In this document: positions 33,423 through 39,890 of the stretch, piece after piece
Layout: each line of letters opens with the position of its first letter
Numbering within the stretch: the first letter of the stretch is position 1
Source of the DNA: an uncultured Eubacteriales bacterium
GTDB taxonomy: Bacteria > Bacillota > Clostridia > Oscillospirales > Ruminococcaceae
NCBI GenBank assembly: GCA_900319075.1
Contig: ONMZ01000029.1
Coordinates: 1 to 40,003, forward strand
Direction of reading: 5' to 3'
Length of the DNA stretch: 40,003 nucleotides
The notes under the pieces: generated by a model
Databases searched by the model: none
Told to the model about the DNA's origin: nothing
What the model saw: only the letters and a program-made list of their open reading frames with translations
Position numbers and translations under genes: made by a program

Positions 33423-34550
33423 ATGATAAACTTTGACAATTCCGCCACCACCTACCCCAAGCCTGCCGCCGTGGCAAATGCCGCCCGTGCAGCCCTGCTC
33501 CATTACGGCGGCAACCCCGGCAGGGGAGGGCATACCCTTTCCCTGCAAGCGGCACAAAAAGTCTTTGAGACCCGGGAAAAAGCCGCCCGTATGTTTAAAG
33601 CCCAAACGGAAAACGTGGTCTTTACCCCCAACTGTACCTTCGCCTTGAATATGGCGATAAAGGGCGTTTTGCCCCAAGGCTCCCACGTTATCCTCTCCGA
33701 CCATGAGCATAACGCCGCCGCAAGACCCGTCTATGCCCTTTCAAAGACCAAAGGAGTAAGCTTTTCCGTGGCACAGACCTACCCCGACCCCAAAGCCACC
33801 CTTGAAAGCTTCCGAAAGCTTATAAGACCCGATACCCGTGCAATAGTCTGTACCGCCGCCTCTAATGTGACCGGTGCCGTTATGCCTGTAAAAGCCCTCT
33901 CCGATCTTGCAAAACAGCACCATATCCCCCTTATCGTGGACGCAGCCCAGGCCTGCGGCGTGCTTGACCTGACCCTTGACGACGGCATGGACTTTCTCTG
34001 CCTCAGCGGCCATAAAGCCCTCTACGGCCCCACAGGTACAGGTCTGCTCATTTCAAACGGCAGCTATCAGCTGGATACTATTATAGAGGGAGGCACCGGT
34101 GCGACCTCCGCCAGTCTGGAGCAAACACCCTTCCTTCCCGAAAAGCTTGAAAGCGGTACCCTTAATACCGTCGGCATAATCGCCCTCGCCCCCGGGCTGG
34201 ACTTTGTGCAGAAAATGACCCCAAAGCGTATCTACGACCACGAAATGTCCCTTTGCAAACGCCTTGAAGACCGCCTGCGAAACGACGAAAGAATAACCCT
34301 CTATGAGACCGACCGTATGCGTTCCCCCGTCCTTGCCTTTAATATCCGTGGTATCCATTCCGAAGAAGCCGCCCGGCTCCTCTCCCGTAAAGGCTTTGCC
34401 ATGCGTGGGGGCATCCAGTGTGCAGCCCTCACCCATAAGACCCTGGGTACTCTCGATACCGGCGTCGTCCGCTTTTCCCCCTCGCTTTTTAATAATTTCC
34501 GCCAGACCGATATGCTCGCCGGAGCGATCCTTTCCCTGAAAACCCCGTAG
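33423..34550 (+). CDS. class V aminotransferase, cysteine desulfurase family
   Basis: 375 residues, complete. PLP enzyme of the NifS/SufS-like branch. Seen: INFDNSATTYPKP at the N-terminus, GGNPGRGGHTLS, NVVFTPNCTFALNMAIKG, HEHNAAARP, DAAQACGVLDL, SGHKALYGPTGTGLL with the PLP-binding Lys198, and GGIQCAALTHKTLGT with Cys333 at the place of the family's catalytic cysteine. Family role: removes sulfur from cysteine as a persulfide; the exact substrate of this subgroup is not settled. It partners with the DUF3343 gene 9 bp upstream. GATAGGAG-type RBS before the ATG. No clear strong terminator follows; AT-rich sequence runs to the pilin promoters. Confidence 0.88.
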   Translation: MINFDNSATTYPKPAAVANAARAALLHYGGNPGRGGHTLSLQAAQKVFETREKAARMFKAQTENVVFTPNCTFALNMAIKGVLPQGSHVILSDHEHNAAARPVYALSKTKGVSFSVAQTYPDPKATLESFRKLIRPDTRAIVCTAASNVTGAVMPVKALSDLAKQHHIPLIVDAAQACGVLDLTLDDGMDFLCLSGHKALYGPTGTGLLISNGSYQLDTIIEGGTGATSASLEQTPFLPEKLESGTLNTVGIIALAPGLDFVQKMTPKRIYDHEMSLCKRLEDRLRNDERITLYETDRMRSPVLAFNIRGIHSEEAARLLSRKGFAMRGGIQCAALTHKTLGTLDTGVVRFSPSLFNNFRQTDMLAGAILSLKTP

Positions 34551-34638
34551 CATTTTCTTGAAACGTCTGCAAAAACAGGCGTAAAAGGGCGCTTTTGAAC
34601 TTCTCGGGAAAAAATTAAAATTTTTTCTGTAAAAACAC

Positions 34639-34667
34639 TTGACAAATAGAAACACCTGTGATATAAT
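34639..34667 (+). promoter_or_regulatory. distal promoter of pilin 1
   Basis: Consensus TTGACA (34639-34644), 17-nt spacer, TATAAT (34662-34667). It lies in a 423-bp gap after the aminotransferase gene. The 167 bases between this promoter and the next are AT-rich with no gene or RNA family I recognise. Confidence 0.75.
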
Positions 34668-34834
34668 CCTAATGTACTCAAAAATAAATCGTTAGTTTTC
34701 CTGCGATTTTTCGTTAACAGCCTCTTGCCTGCGGGTGAATTTGTATTATGTGTTAAGTATTTTGGCGAATTTATCCGAAAGCAATATCGGTTTTTGGCTA
34801 TTTGCACAAACTTGAATTTTTTTTGCAGAAACTA

Positions 34835-34862
34835 TTGACAAATCACATAAAACGAGTATAAT
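34835..34862 (+). promoter_or_regulatory. proximal promoter of pilin 1
   Basis: TTGACA (34835-34840), 16-nt spacer, TATAAT (34857-34862), about 105 nt before the pilin start. Confidence 0.8.
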
Positions 34863-34870
34863 GTAATTAA

Positions 34871-34939
34871 GCCGAGAGGAACTCCGGGAGGAGCTTGGCG
34901 CTGTATTTTGGAAAGTTCATTGCATATTGGGGTGCAATG
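34871..34939 (+). promoter_or_regulatory. structured 5' leader of pilin 1
   Basis: Two hairpins: GCCGAG / CTTGGC (34871-34899) with an inner CTCC/GGAG, and CATTGCA / TGCAATG (34918-34939). It may stabilise or regulate the mRNA. It does not match the cyclic di-GMP riboswitch classes I know. Confidence 0.45.
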
Positions 34940-34973
34940 CTTTTATAAAAATTTTATTATGGAGGGATTTTCT

Positions 34974-35477
34974 ATGAGAAAGTCAAACAAGAAGGGCTTT
35001 ACACTTGTAGAGCTCGTAGTAGTTATCGCAATCATCGGCGTACTGGCAGCTATCCTTATTCCTACAATGATGAACTATGTTAAGAAGTCCAGAATGAGAA
35101 CAGCTAACTCTAACGCTAAGCTCGTTTTCGAGTCCATCAACAACATGGCTTCTGACAAGGTTGCAGACGGCGACAAGGTTTCAAAAATCACAGCTGCTAC
35201 GGCTACTGCAGTTTCCACCTACAAGAGCAGCACTGATGTTCTTGAAAAGGCAGTTTGGGAAGCTCTGAAGGACAACGGTGAGAACGGCGCAGGCTACGTA
35301 ACACTCTCTTACGATCCTAACGACAAGAACGCTGAGAACTGGGTACAGTGGCAGACAAATGACGCAAAAACAGATCAGATCACTGGTCAGTGGCCAAACG
35401 CTCCTAAGGATGTTGAAGCAGCTGAAAAGCTTACATTCGGTTCCTACAGTGCTACTCCAGGTAAAACTACCACCTAA
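34974..35477 (+). CDS. type IV prepilin-like protein 1
   Basis: 167 residues. Class III signal: short basic leader MRKSNKKG, cleaved before FTLVEL (Glu at mature position 5), then a 20-residue hydrophobic helix (VVVIAIIGVLAAILIPTMM) that anchors the subunit and packs into the pilus core. The C-terminal part (about 55-167) is a small soluble domain rich in Asn, Asp and Lys, ending in a flexible Thr/Ser tail. The ATG at 34974 has GGAGGG with 7-nt spacing; an upstream in-frame ATG at 34908 would bury the leader and is rejected. Codons are those of a highly expressed gene (AAC, AAG, GCT). It is followed by a terminator, then a second pilin with an identical N-terminus. No pilus ATPase, platform protein or prepilin peptidase gene is in the window. 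Confidence 0.9.
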   Translation: MRKSNKKGFTLVELVVVIAIIGVLAAILIPTMMNYVKKSRMRTANSNAKLVFESINNMASDKVADGDKVSKITAATATAVSTYKSSTDVLEKAVWEALKDNGENGAGYVTLSYDPNDKNAENWVQWQTNDAKTDQITGQWPNAPKDVEAAEKLTFGSYSATPGKTTT

Positions 35478-35493
35478 AAAAAGTTAATTTTTG

Positions 35494-35523
35494 AGCGATC
35501 GCTTCGGCGGTCGCTTTTTTTCG
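35494..35523 (+). terminator. terminator of pilin 1
   Basis: AGCGATCGC-TTCG-GCGGTCGCT (one G-T pair, stable TTCG loop), followed by a T run. Confidence 0.9.
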
Positions 35524-35552
35524 CTCTTTTTGTCCTTTTTTGTTAAACCCCC

Positions 35553-35580
35553 TTGACTTTTTTCCAAATCATGTTATAAT
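35553..35580 (+). promoter_or_regulatory. promoter of pilin 2
   Basis: TTGACT (35553-35558), 16-nt spacer, TATAAT (35575-35580). Its leader has CGTATT/AATACG (35601-35631) with an inner GGGC/GCCC, ending at the first base of the GGAGGG ribosome binding site. Confidence 0.75.
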
Positions 35581-35642
35581 ATAAGTGGAATTATGAGGAA
35601 CGTATTGCGACTGGGCACTGCCCGAAATACGGAGGGACAATT

Positions 35643-36137
35643 ATGAATAAGAGAAACAAAAAGGGCTTTACTCTTGTGGAGCTCGTTGTGGTCATAGCCA
35701 TAATAGGTGTCCTTGCAGCTATCCTGATACCGACTATGATGAACTACGTGAAAAAATCCCGCATGAGAACAGCCAACTCAAACGCAAAGCTGGTTTTCAA
35801 TACCGCTAAAACTTCCGCCACCGACCAGGTCGCCGACGGCGAATCTGCTCACGATTTTACCGTCTCCGGCAAACCCGGTGAGCTTGTTGGTAAAGCCAGC
35901 GACAACTACGAAAAGAAAGTCTATGAAGAGATCGCCAGAGTCATGAAAGAAAATGGCGGCGGAACTGGCATAGTCGCCTTGACCATAGACGAAAAGACCT
36001 ATATCGGTTTTGCTCAGTGGACCGCTACCAATGCAAAAGAAGGAGATACCGGCTTGCTGATCGGCCAGTACCCGGATCCTCCAAAGAATTATGACCAGGC
36101 TGAAACTGTTGTGTTCGGCACAAAATTTACCCCGTAA
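35643..36137 (+). CDS. type IV prepilin-like protein 2
   Basis: 164 residues. Leader MNKRNKKG, then a mature N-terminus identical to pilin 1 for 44 residues (FTLVELVVVIAIIGVLAA through the NSNAKLVF segment). After that the two proteins diverge: here NTAKTSATDQVADGESAHDF, a soluble domain with EEIARVMKENGGGTGIVALT, and the shared-looking end GQYPDPPKNYDQAETVVFGT (pilin 1: GQWPNAPKDVEAAEKLTFGS). The same N-terminal residues are written with different synonymous codons, so the pair is an old duplication held by selection rather than a recent copy. It has its own promoter and terminator. GGAGGG precedes the ATG at 35643. It may be a minor or alternative pilin. Confidence 0.9.
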   Translation: MNKRNKKGFTLVELVVVIAIIGVLAAILIPTMMNYVKKSRMRTANSNAKLVFNTAKTSATDQVADGESAHDFTVSGKPGELVGKASDNYEKKVYEEIARVMKENGGGTGIVALTIDEKTYIGFAQWTATNAKEGDTGLLIGQYPDPPKNYDQAETVVFGTKFTP

Positions 36138-36147
36138 TCATTTTTAA

Positions 36148-36175
36148 ACTCCCCTTGAATAGGGGAGTTTTTTTG
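36148..36175 (+). terminator. terminator of pilin 2
   Basis: Perfect 8-bp stem ACTCCCCT / AGGGGAGT followed by seven T. Confidence 0.88.
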
Positions 36176-36231
36176 TTGCCTAAATTTTTACAGAAAATCT
36201 CCATAATTAAAATAAAAAAATTATTTTTTAC

Positions 36232-36273
36232 AGAACAAATGTTCTTGACAAACATATGTTCGTGTGTTATACT
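36232..36273 (+). promoter_or_regulatory. SOS-type promoter with two LexA-like boxes
   Basis: TTGACA (36245-36250), 17-nt spacer, TATACT (36268-36273). Box 1 GAACAAATGTTC (36233-36244) abuts the -35. Box 2 CAAACATATGTTCG (36249-36262) overlaps its end and differs at one place from the Gram-positive LexA site CGAACATATGTTCG. LexA bound here would block polymerase. Confidence 0.75.
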
Positions 36274-36389
36274 TGTAAATGTAAAGGGAATGGAGGATTG
36301 TGGAGCCTATTTTCCTGAATTTTGCCGAAAGCCCCGTCGGCGTAGAAAGAGATAAAACAAAGTTGACCTGTAAATTTTGGAGGACAATA

Positions 36390-36881
36390 ATGGGCGCAAA
36401 AGAATTTTTTACAGCTATAGATATGCTTGATGTGTATAACGACATTGTGAAACAACAGCAAAAACCTAAACCCCCCGTCCACCTCACCACCCGTGAGCTT
36501 GGGCGATACCGCTTTTATATCTACCGTGAAAAAATGCTCACCCGTGAGCTTGAAAGGCTGTGCGCCGAGCATCTTCGCCTTGAAAAGCTTATGGAAAAAA
36601 GGGGAGTGACTGCGGACATCTCCCTTAAAAACTCTCACAAGCGTGAAAAATACCGCTTTCTTGACCTCGTCTATCAGCATTCCCTGGTCAGAAGCCGAAA
36701 GCGTGAGCTTGAACAAAAACTCGATCTTATCTCCGACCCATTCGTAAAAACCGTGGTGAAGCATCGCTATTTTGAAGATACCAAACGCCGCCTTCCCACC
36801 TGGGCGCAAACTGCCAAAGAGCTCGATATCCCCCTCACCGGCGTTAGGCTCCGTGCCGAAATAACCGCCGCCCTCCAGTAA
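36390..36881 (+). CDS. small sigma-region-4/phage-regulator-like protein
   Basis: 163 residues; no confident family. The middle is basic and helical (LTRELERLCAEHLRLEKLMEK, VRSRKRELEQKLDLI). The C-terminus has a helix-turn-helix-like end: DPFVKTVVKHRYFEDTKRRLPTWAQTAKELDIPLTGVRLRAEITAAL is cut here into HRYFED, TWAQTAKELDIP and VRLRAEITAAL. This is the pattern of sigma-70 region 4 and of phage late regulators (RinA/ArpU or DUF1492-like). The ATG at 36390 follows GGAGG with 6-nt spacing; an upstream ATG at 36300 lacks an RBS. It sits alone behind a promoter with two LexA-like boxes, so it is probably induced by DNA damage. No phage structural genes are nearby. It may be a regulator left from a mobile element. 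Confidence 0.6.
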   Translation: MGAKEFFTAIDMLDVYNDIVKQQQKPKPPVHLTTRELGRYRFYIYREKMLTRELERLCAEHLRLEKLMEKRGVTADISLKNSHKREKYRFLDLVYQHSLVRSRKRELEQKLDLISDPFVKTVVKHRYFEDTKRRLPTWAQTAKELDIPLTGVRLRAEITAALQ

Positions 36882-36883
36882 TC

Positions 36884-36959
36884 CTTGCGTGGCAGCCGGG
36901 GGAAACCCCTGTTGGCGCTCTGTCGGGGAGGACTCTTTTGAAAAAAGGGTTTCCCCCGG
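36884..36959. repeat. variant copy of the dispersed hairpin repeat
   Basis: It begins CCTTGCGTGGCAGC and GGGGGAAACCC as in the copies at 24247 and 39891, then has a different and longer loop, and closes with a perfect complement: CCGGGGGAAACCC (36896-36908) / GGGTTTCCCCCGG (36947-36959). It lies right after the stop of the preceding gene. Confidence 0.7.
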
Positions 36960-36977
36960 AAGTCGCCACTTCGGCAG

Positions 36978-37006
36978 TTGCAAAAACTTATCAAGTATGC
37001 TATAAT
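36978..37006 (+). promoter_or_regulatory. promoter of cysK
   Basis: TTGCAA (36978-36983), 17-nt spacer, TATAAT (37001-37006), about 37 nt before the cysK start. No T-box or SAM riboswitch is seen in the short leader. Confidence 0.75.
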
Positions 37007-37042
37007 ATACAAGATACTTTTTTTATTGATGGAGGAGAAAAA

Positions 37043-37975
37043 ATGGTATATAACAGCGTACTTGATTATATCGGACATACCCCCATGGTCCGTTTGAACA
37101 GAATGGCAGAGCCGGACAGCGCAGAGATCCTTGTAAAGTTTGAAGGGCTCAACGTCGGCGGCTCTATCAAAACCAGAACAGCGTATAATATGATCTGCGA
37201 CGCAGAGAAAAAAGGTCTTATAAATAAAGATACAGTGATCGTCGAGCCCACCTCCGGCAATCAAGGCATAGGTCTTGCCCTTATCGGAGCGGTAAAAGGC
37301 TATAAGACCGTAATAATAATGCCCGATTCGGTAAGTGTTGAAAGGCGCAAGCTGGTGCGGCATTACGGCGCAGAGGTAGTATTGGTACACGATGGGGGAA
37401 ACATCGGCGCAGCAATTGAAGAGTGTGAGAAAATGGCTGAGGAAATGGCTGCAAGGGACCCCAACGTCTTTGTCCCCCAGCAGTTTTCAAACCCTGCGAA
37501 TCCTTTAGCGCATAAGTATCACACCGGCGTCGAGATACTTGAACAAACCGGCTGCGAGATCAACGGTTTCTGCTCGGGAATAGGTACCGGGGGAACGATC
37601 AGCGGCATTGGCGAGGTCTTGAAGGCACAATATCCTGATATTGAAATATGGGCGGTCGAGCCTGAAAACGCTGCCATACTTGCCGGTGGAACAGTTGGGA
37701 CACACCTGCAAATGGGCATCGGCGACGGACTTATCCCCGACAACCTTGACCGTAATATTTACAGCAATATCTATATCGTTTCCGATGAGGAGGCTATAAA
37801 GACCGCAAAGGATCTTGCCCGTCTTGAGGGCATAATGTGCGGTATCTCCAGCGGAACGAATGTTGCCGCAGCCAAAAAGCTGGCAAAGAAATTAGGAAAG
37901 GGCAAAACGGTAGTCACCGTCCTTCCCGATACCGCCGAAAGGTATTTTTCAACGCCGCTTTTTGAAAACGACTGA
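37043..37975 (+). CDS. cysK: cysteine synthase family protein (O-acetylserine sulfhydrylase)
   Basis: 310 residues, normal length. It makes cysteine from O-acetylserine and sulfide with PLP. Seen: YIGHTPMVRLNRM, GGSIKTRTAYNM with the PLP lysine Lys43, the substrate loop EPTSGNQGIGLALIG at 68-82, FVPQQFSNPANPLAH, the phosphate cup GIGTGGTISGIGEVL, and GISSGTNVAAAKKLAKKLG near the end. The N-x-G-S-I-K-T-R and SGNQG versions are usual in clostridial members; cystathionine beta-synthase activity cannot be excluded. GGAGGAG lies 6 nt before the ATG at 37043; an in-frame upstream extension crosses the promoter and repeat and is rejected. Confidence 0.92.
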   Translation: MVYNSVLDYIGHTPMVRLNRMAEPDSAEILVKFEGLNVGGSIKTRTAYNMICDAEKKGLINKDTVIVEPTSGNQGIGLALIGAVKGYKTVIIMPDSVSVERRKLVRHYGAEVVLVHDGGNIGAAIEECEKMAEEMAARDPNVFVPQQFSNPANPLAHKYHTGVEILEQTGCEINGFCSGIGTGGTISGIGEVLKAQYPDIEIWAVEPENAAILAGGTVGTHLQMGIGDGLIPDNLDRNIYSNIYIVSDEEAIKTAKDLARLEGIMCGISSGTNVAAAKKLAKKLGKGKTVVTVLPDTAERYFSTPLFEND

Positions 37976-38036
37976 CGGATCCTTATTGACAGATCACTAT
38001 ATCCGGCGACCTCGGCAATTTATTTATCATATGACA

Positions 38037-38060
38037 AAAAACAGAGCAGGGACTGTTTTT
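38037..38060. terminator. weak bidirectional terminator after cysK
   Basis: AAAAACAG / CTGTTTTT stem with an 8-nt loop between the convergent cysK (+) and the gene at 38095 (-). AT-rich, so only moderately stable. Confidence 0.5.
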
Positions 38061-38094
38061 CACGCTTTGGTATAAGAGTGTCCAAAGTAGAAAG

Positions 38095-38511
38095 TCATCC
38101 TTGCTCTTTTTGTTTCCAGAGTATTTTTTCGTTGCCGACCATGTAATCCATGCCCGCAACCCCAATATCATACTCAAAACCTATGGCGAATCTTTTTCCC
38201 ATGTATATGTTGAGATAAGCCTTTTTACGCAGCCTTGAAAACCCGAATTCCGCCTTTGCCTCACGGTAAAAGAACTCGTTTTCCGGCTGTGTGACCTGCT
38301 TTGCTTCAAGAGGTATCTCAAAAAGCTCCCCCTGTGAGTAACGCCAGGCCTGAAGCCGTTTCACCGGGGTGAAAAATTTACCGTGTTTGCGCCCCTTGAC
38401 CATGTAGATTATAAGGCTCGAAGGCGGTTCGGGACGATCGTCAAAGTCCCGGCAGACCTTTAAAGCCTTCTCGTATTTGTCAACGCAGCGGTATAAAAGA
38501 TTGTCTGTCAT
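38095..38511 (-). CDS. hypothetical protein
   Basis: 138 residues; not recognised. No signal peptide or membrane segment. The sequence has a basic, aromatic, beta-rich look (SSLIIYMVKGRKHGKFFTPV, RLQAWRYSQGELFEIPL, AYLNIYMGKRFAIGFEYDIG). There are no cysteine clusters or nucleotide-binding motifs. The ATG at 38511 follows AGGTGAAG. It lies 93 bp downstream of rlmH on the same strand and could be part of its transcript; no separate promoter is obvious. It could be a small conserved cytoplasmic protein. Confidence 0.6.
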   Translation of the reverse strand: MTDNLLYRCVDKYEKALKVCRDFDDRPEPPSSLIIYMVKGRKHGKFFTPVKRLQAWRYSQGELFEIPLEAKQVTQPENEFFYREAKAEFGFSRLRKKAYLNIYMGKRFAIGFEYDIGVAGMDYMVGNEKILWKQKEQG

Positions 38512-38604
38512 AGAGCTTCACCTGAATCTTGAAAATCGAATAAATGCCTGTAAATGCCTATCCTGCCGGTTTTTGGCGATATGCCTGTCCGGGGGCGGCG
38601 ATCT

Positions 38605-39090
38605 TTATTTGTGATACTTTGTGTGTGCGCTTATCTGAAAAGCACGGTATATCTGCTCGATAAGCATGACCCTCGCCAGCTGGTGCGGAAAGGTCATCTC
38701 GGACATGGAAAGGCGCAGATCAGCACGGCTTTTAATATCTTTGCTTATGCCAAATGATGAGCCGATGATAAAGTTTACGGTGGAATATCCGCTAACGCTG
38801 CAACTGTCCAATTTTTGGGACAATTCCTCACTGGACATCTGCTTTCCCTCAATGCACATGGCGATGTTGAACACACCTTTGCTGTTAAGATACGGCTCAA
38901 TATCCTTTGCTTCTTTTTGTAAAGCGGTAAGCTTTTGCTTTTCCGACGGCTCCTCCGGAAGTTTTGACTCCCCAAGCTCGATCACTTCCAGCTTGCAAAA
39001 TGCTCCGAGCCGCTTTGAGTATTCCGCCACCGCATCACGCCAGTACTGCTCTTTGAGCTTTCCCACAGTGATAAGATTTATCTTGATCAA
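38605..39090 (-). CDS. rlmH: 23S rRNA pseudouridine-1915 N3-methyltransferase RlmH
   Basis: 161 residues, full length SPOUT enzyme. It methylates pseudouridine 1915 in helix 69 of 23S rRNA on the assembled ribosome, using S-adenosylmethionine. Seen: MIKINLITVGKLKEQYW, the knot strand VNFIIGSSFGIS (glycine-containing loop that binds the cofactor), MSEMTFPHQLARVMLIEQIYRAFQI, and the C-terminal HTKYHK, whose final His-x-x-Tyr-His pattern is a family hallmark. Its start overlaps the stop of the upstream YycJ-like gene by 4 bp, so the two are translationally coupled, an arrangement common in Firmicutes. Confidence 0.96.
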   Translation of the reverse strand: MIKINLITVGKLKEQYWRDAVAEYSKRLGAFCKLEVIELGESKLPEEPSEKQKLTALQKEAKDIEPYLNSKGVFNIAMCIEGKQMSSEELSQKLDSCSVSGYSTVNFIIGSSFGISKDIKSRADLRLSMSEMTFPHQLARVMLIEQIYRAFQISAHTKYHK

Positions 39091-39872
39091 AATGCCACCG
39101 CCATTCCTTCTCCCTCGGGTTTAGCCACAAAAAGAAGATAATCTCTGTTTCGCCGTGCATCGGACAAAGTCCCCACAACGGTGTTTTCCGCCGTGACGGG
39201 AGTGTTGTTGTGCTGAGAAAGATGACCGAGAATAAACTTTTGCGTCGAGAACTGCAAAAGCTTGTGGACCGTGTCTGCACAATCTGAGTTTGAAAGGTGC
39301 CCGTGGTCTGAAGCGATGCGCTTTTGAAGGGGATAAGGATAAGGACCGTGGGCAAGCATATATGGGTCGTAGTTGGATTCGATAAGCACCAGGTCACTGC
39401 CTTTAAGATTGTCCCAGATCGTCTGGGTAACGCAGCCAAGGTCGGTGCAAACGCAAAGCTTTTTCCCGTCCGGACAAATGATCCTGTAACCGCAGCTGGC
39501 AGGTGTGTCGTGAGGGGTCTCAAAATGAGTGAGCAAAAAGTCACCGCATATTGTCTCCCCACTGTCAAGCTCGTGAAGCTGTGCGTTTTCCGGCACAAGA
39601 TCGTTCTCCATAAGAAGGGAGAGGTTTTTGCGCTGAGCATAAATCGGTATCCCAAGCTTCTTTGCAAGTACCTTTAGTCCGCTGACATGGTCAGAGTGAG
39701 TGTGGGTGATGAATATTCCCGATATGCCGCCCGCTTCAAGACCGTTCGCCTCCAGCGAATCGCATATGCGCTTACAGCTTACCCCCGCATCTATCAGTAT
39801 CCCGCTCTTGCCGTTGCCTATGTATGTGCAGTTTCCGCTGCTTGATGAAAATAACGGATATATTCTCGCCAT
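39087..39872 (-). CDS. yycJ: YycJ/WalJ-like metallo-beta-lactamase-fold hydrolase
   Basis: 261 residues. N-terminal YPLFSSSSGNCTYIG and the metal motif HTHSDH at 57-62 with later His and Asp ligands (THFETPHDTPASCGYRI, SNYDP, LGHLSQHNN) match the YycJ (WalJ) family, probable DNA-processing or exonuclease-like enzymes linked to replication and cell-wall signalling in Firmicutes. No walRK genes are in the window. An AGGAG lies 6-7 nt before the ATG at 39872. It is the first gene of a minus-strand pair with rlmH (4-bp overlap). The DNA immediately upstream is the dispersed hairpin repeat, so its promoter lies in or beyond the repeat. Confidence 0.9.
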   Translation of the reverse strand: MARIYPLFSSSSGNCTYIGNGKSGILIDAGVSCKRICDSLEANGLEAGGISGIFITHTHSDHVSGLKVLAKKLGIPIYAQRKNLSLLMENDLVPENAQLHELDSGETICGDFLLTHFETPHDTPASCGYRIICPDGKKLCVCTDLGCVTQTIWDNLKGSDLVLIESNYDPYMLAHGPYPYPLQKRIASDHGHLSNSDCADTVHKLLQFSTQKFILGHLSQHNNTPVTAENTVVGTLSDARRNRDYLLFVAKPEGEGMAVAF

Positions 39873-39890
39873 CTCGTTCTCCTCTCATAG

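Noticed and set aside
34668-34973. Cyclic di-GMP riboswitch ahead of the pilins
   Set aside because: Hairpins exist, but the conserved bases of class I and II aptamers as I know them are not found.
36390-36881. Prophage
   Set aside because: Only one phage-regulator-like gene is present; no integrase, capsid, terminase or lysis genes lie nearby.
36938-37042. N-terminal extension of cysK
   Set aside because: The in-frame ATG at 36938 lies within repeat DNA and the extension crosses a consensus promoter; the ATG at 37043 has a strong RBS and a normal CysK N-terminus.
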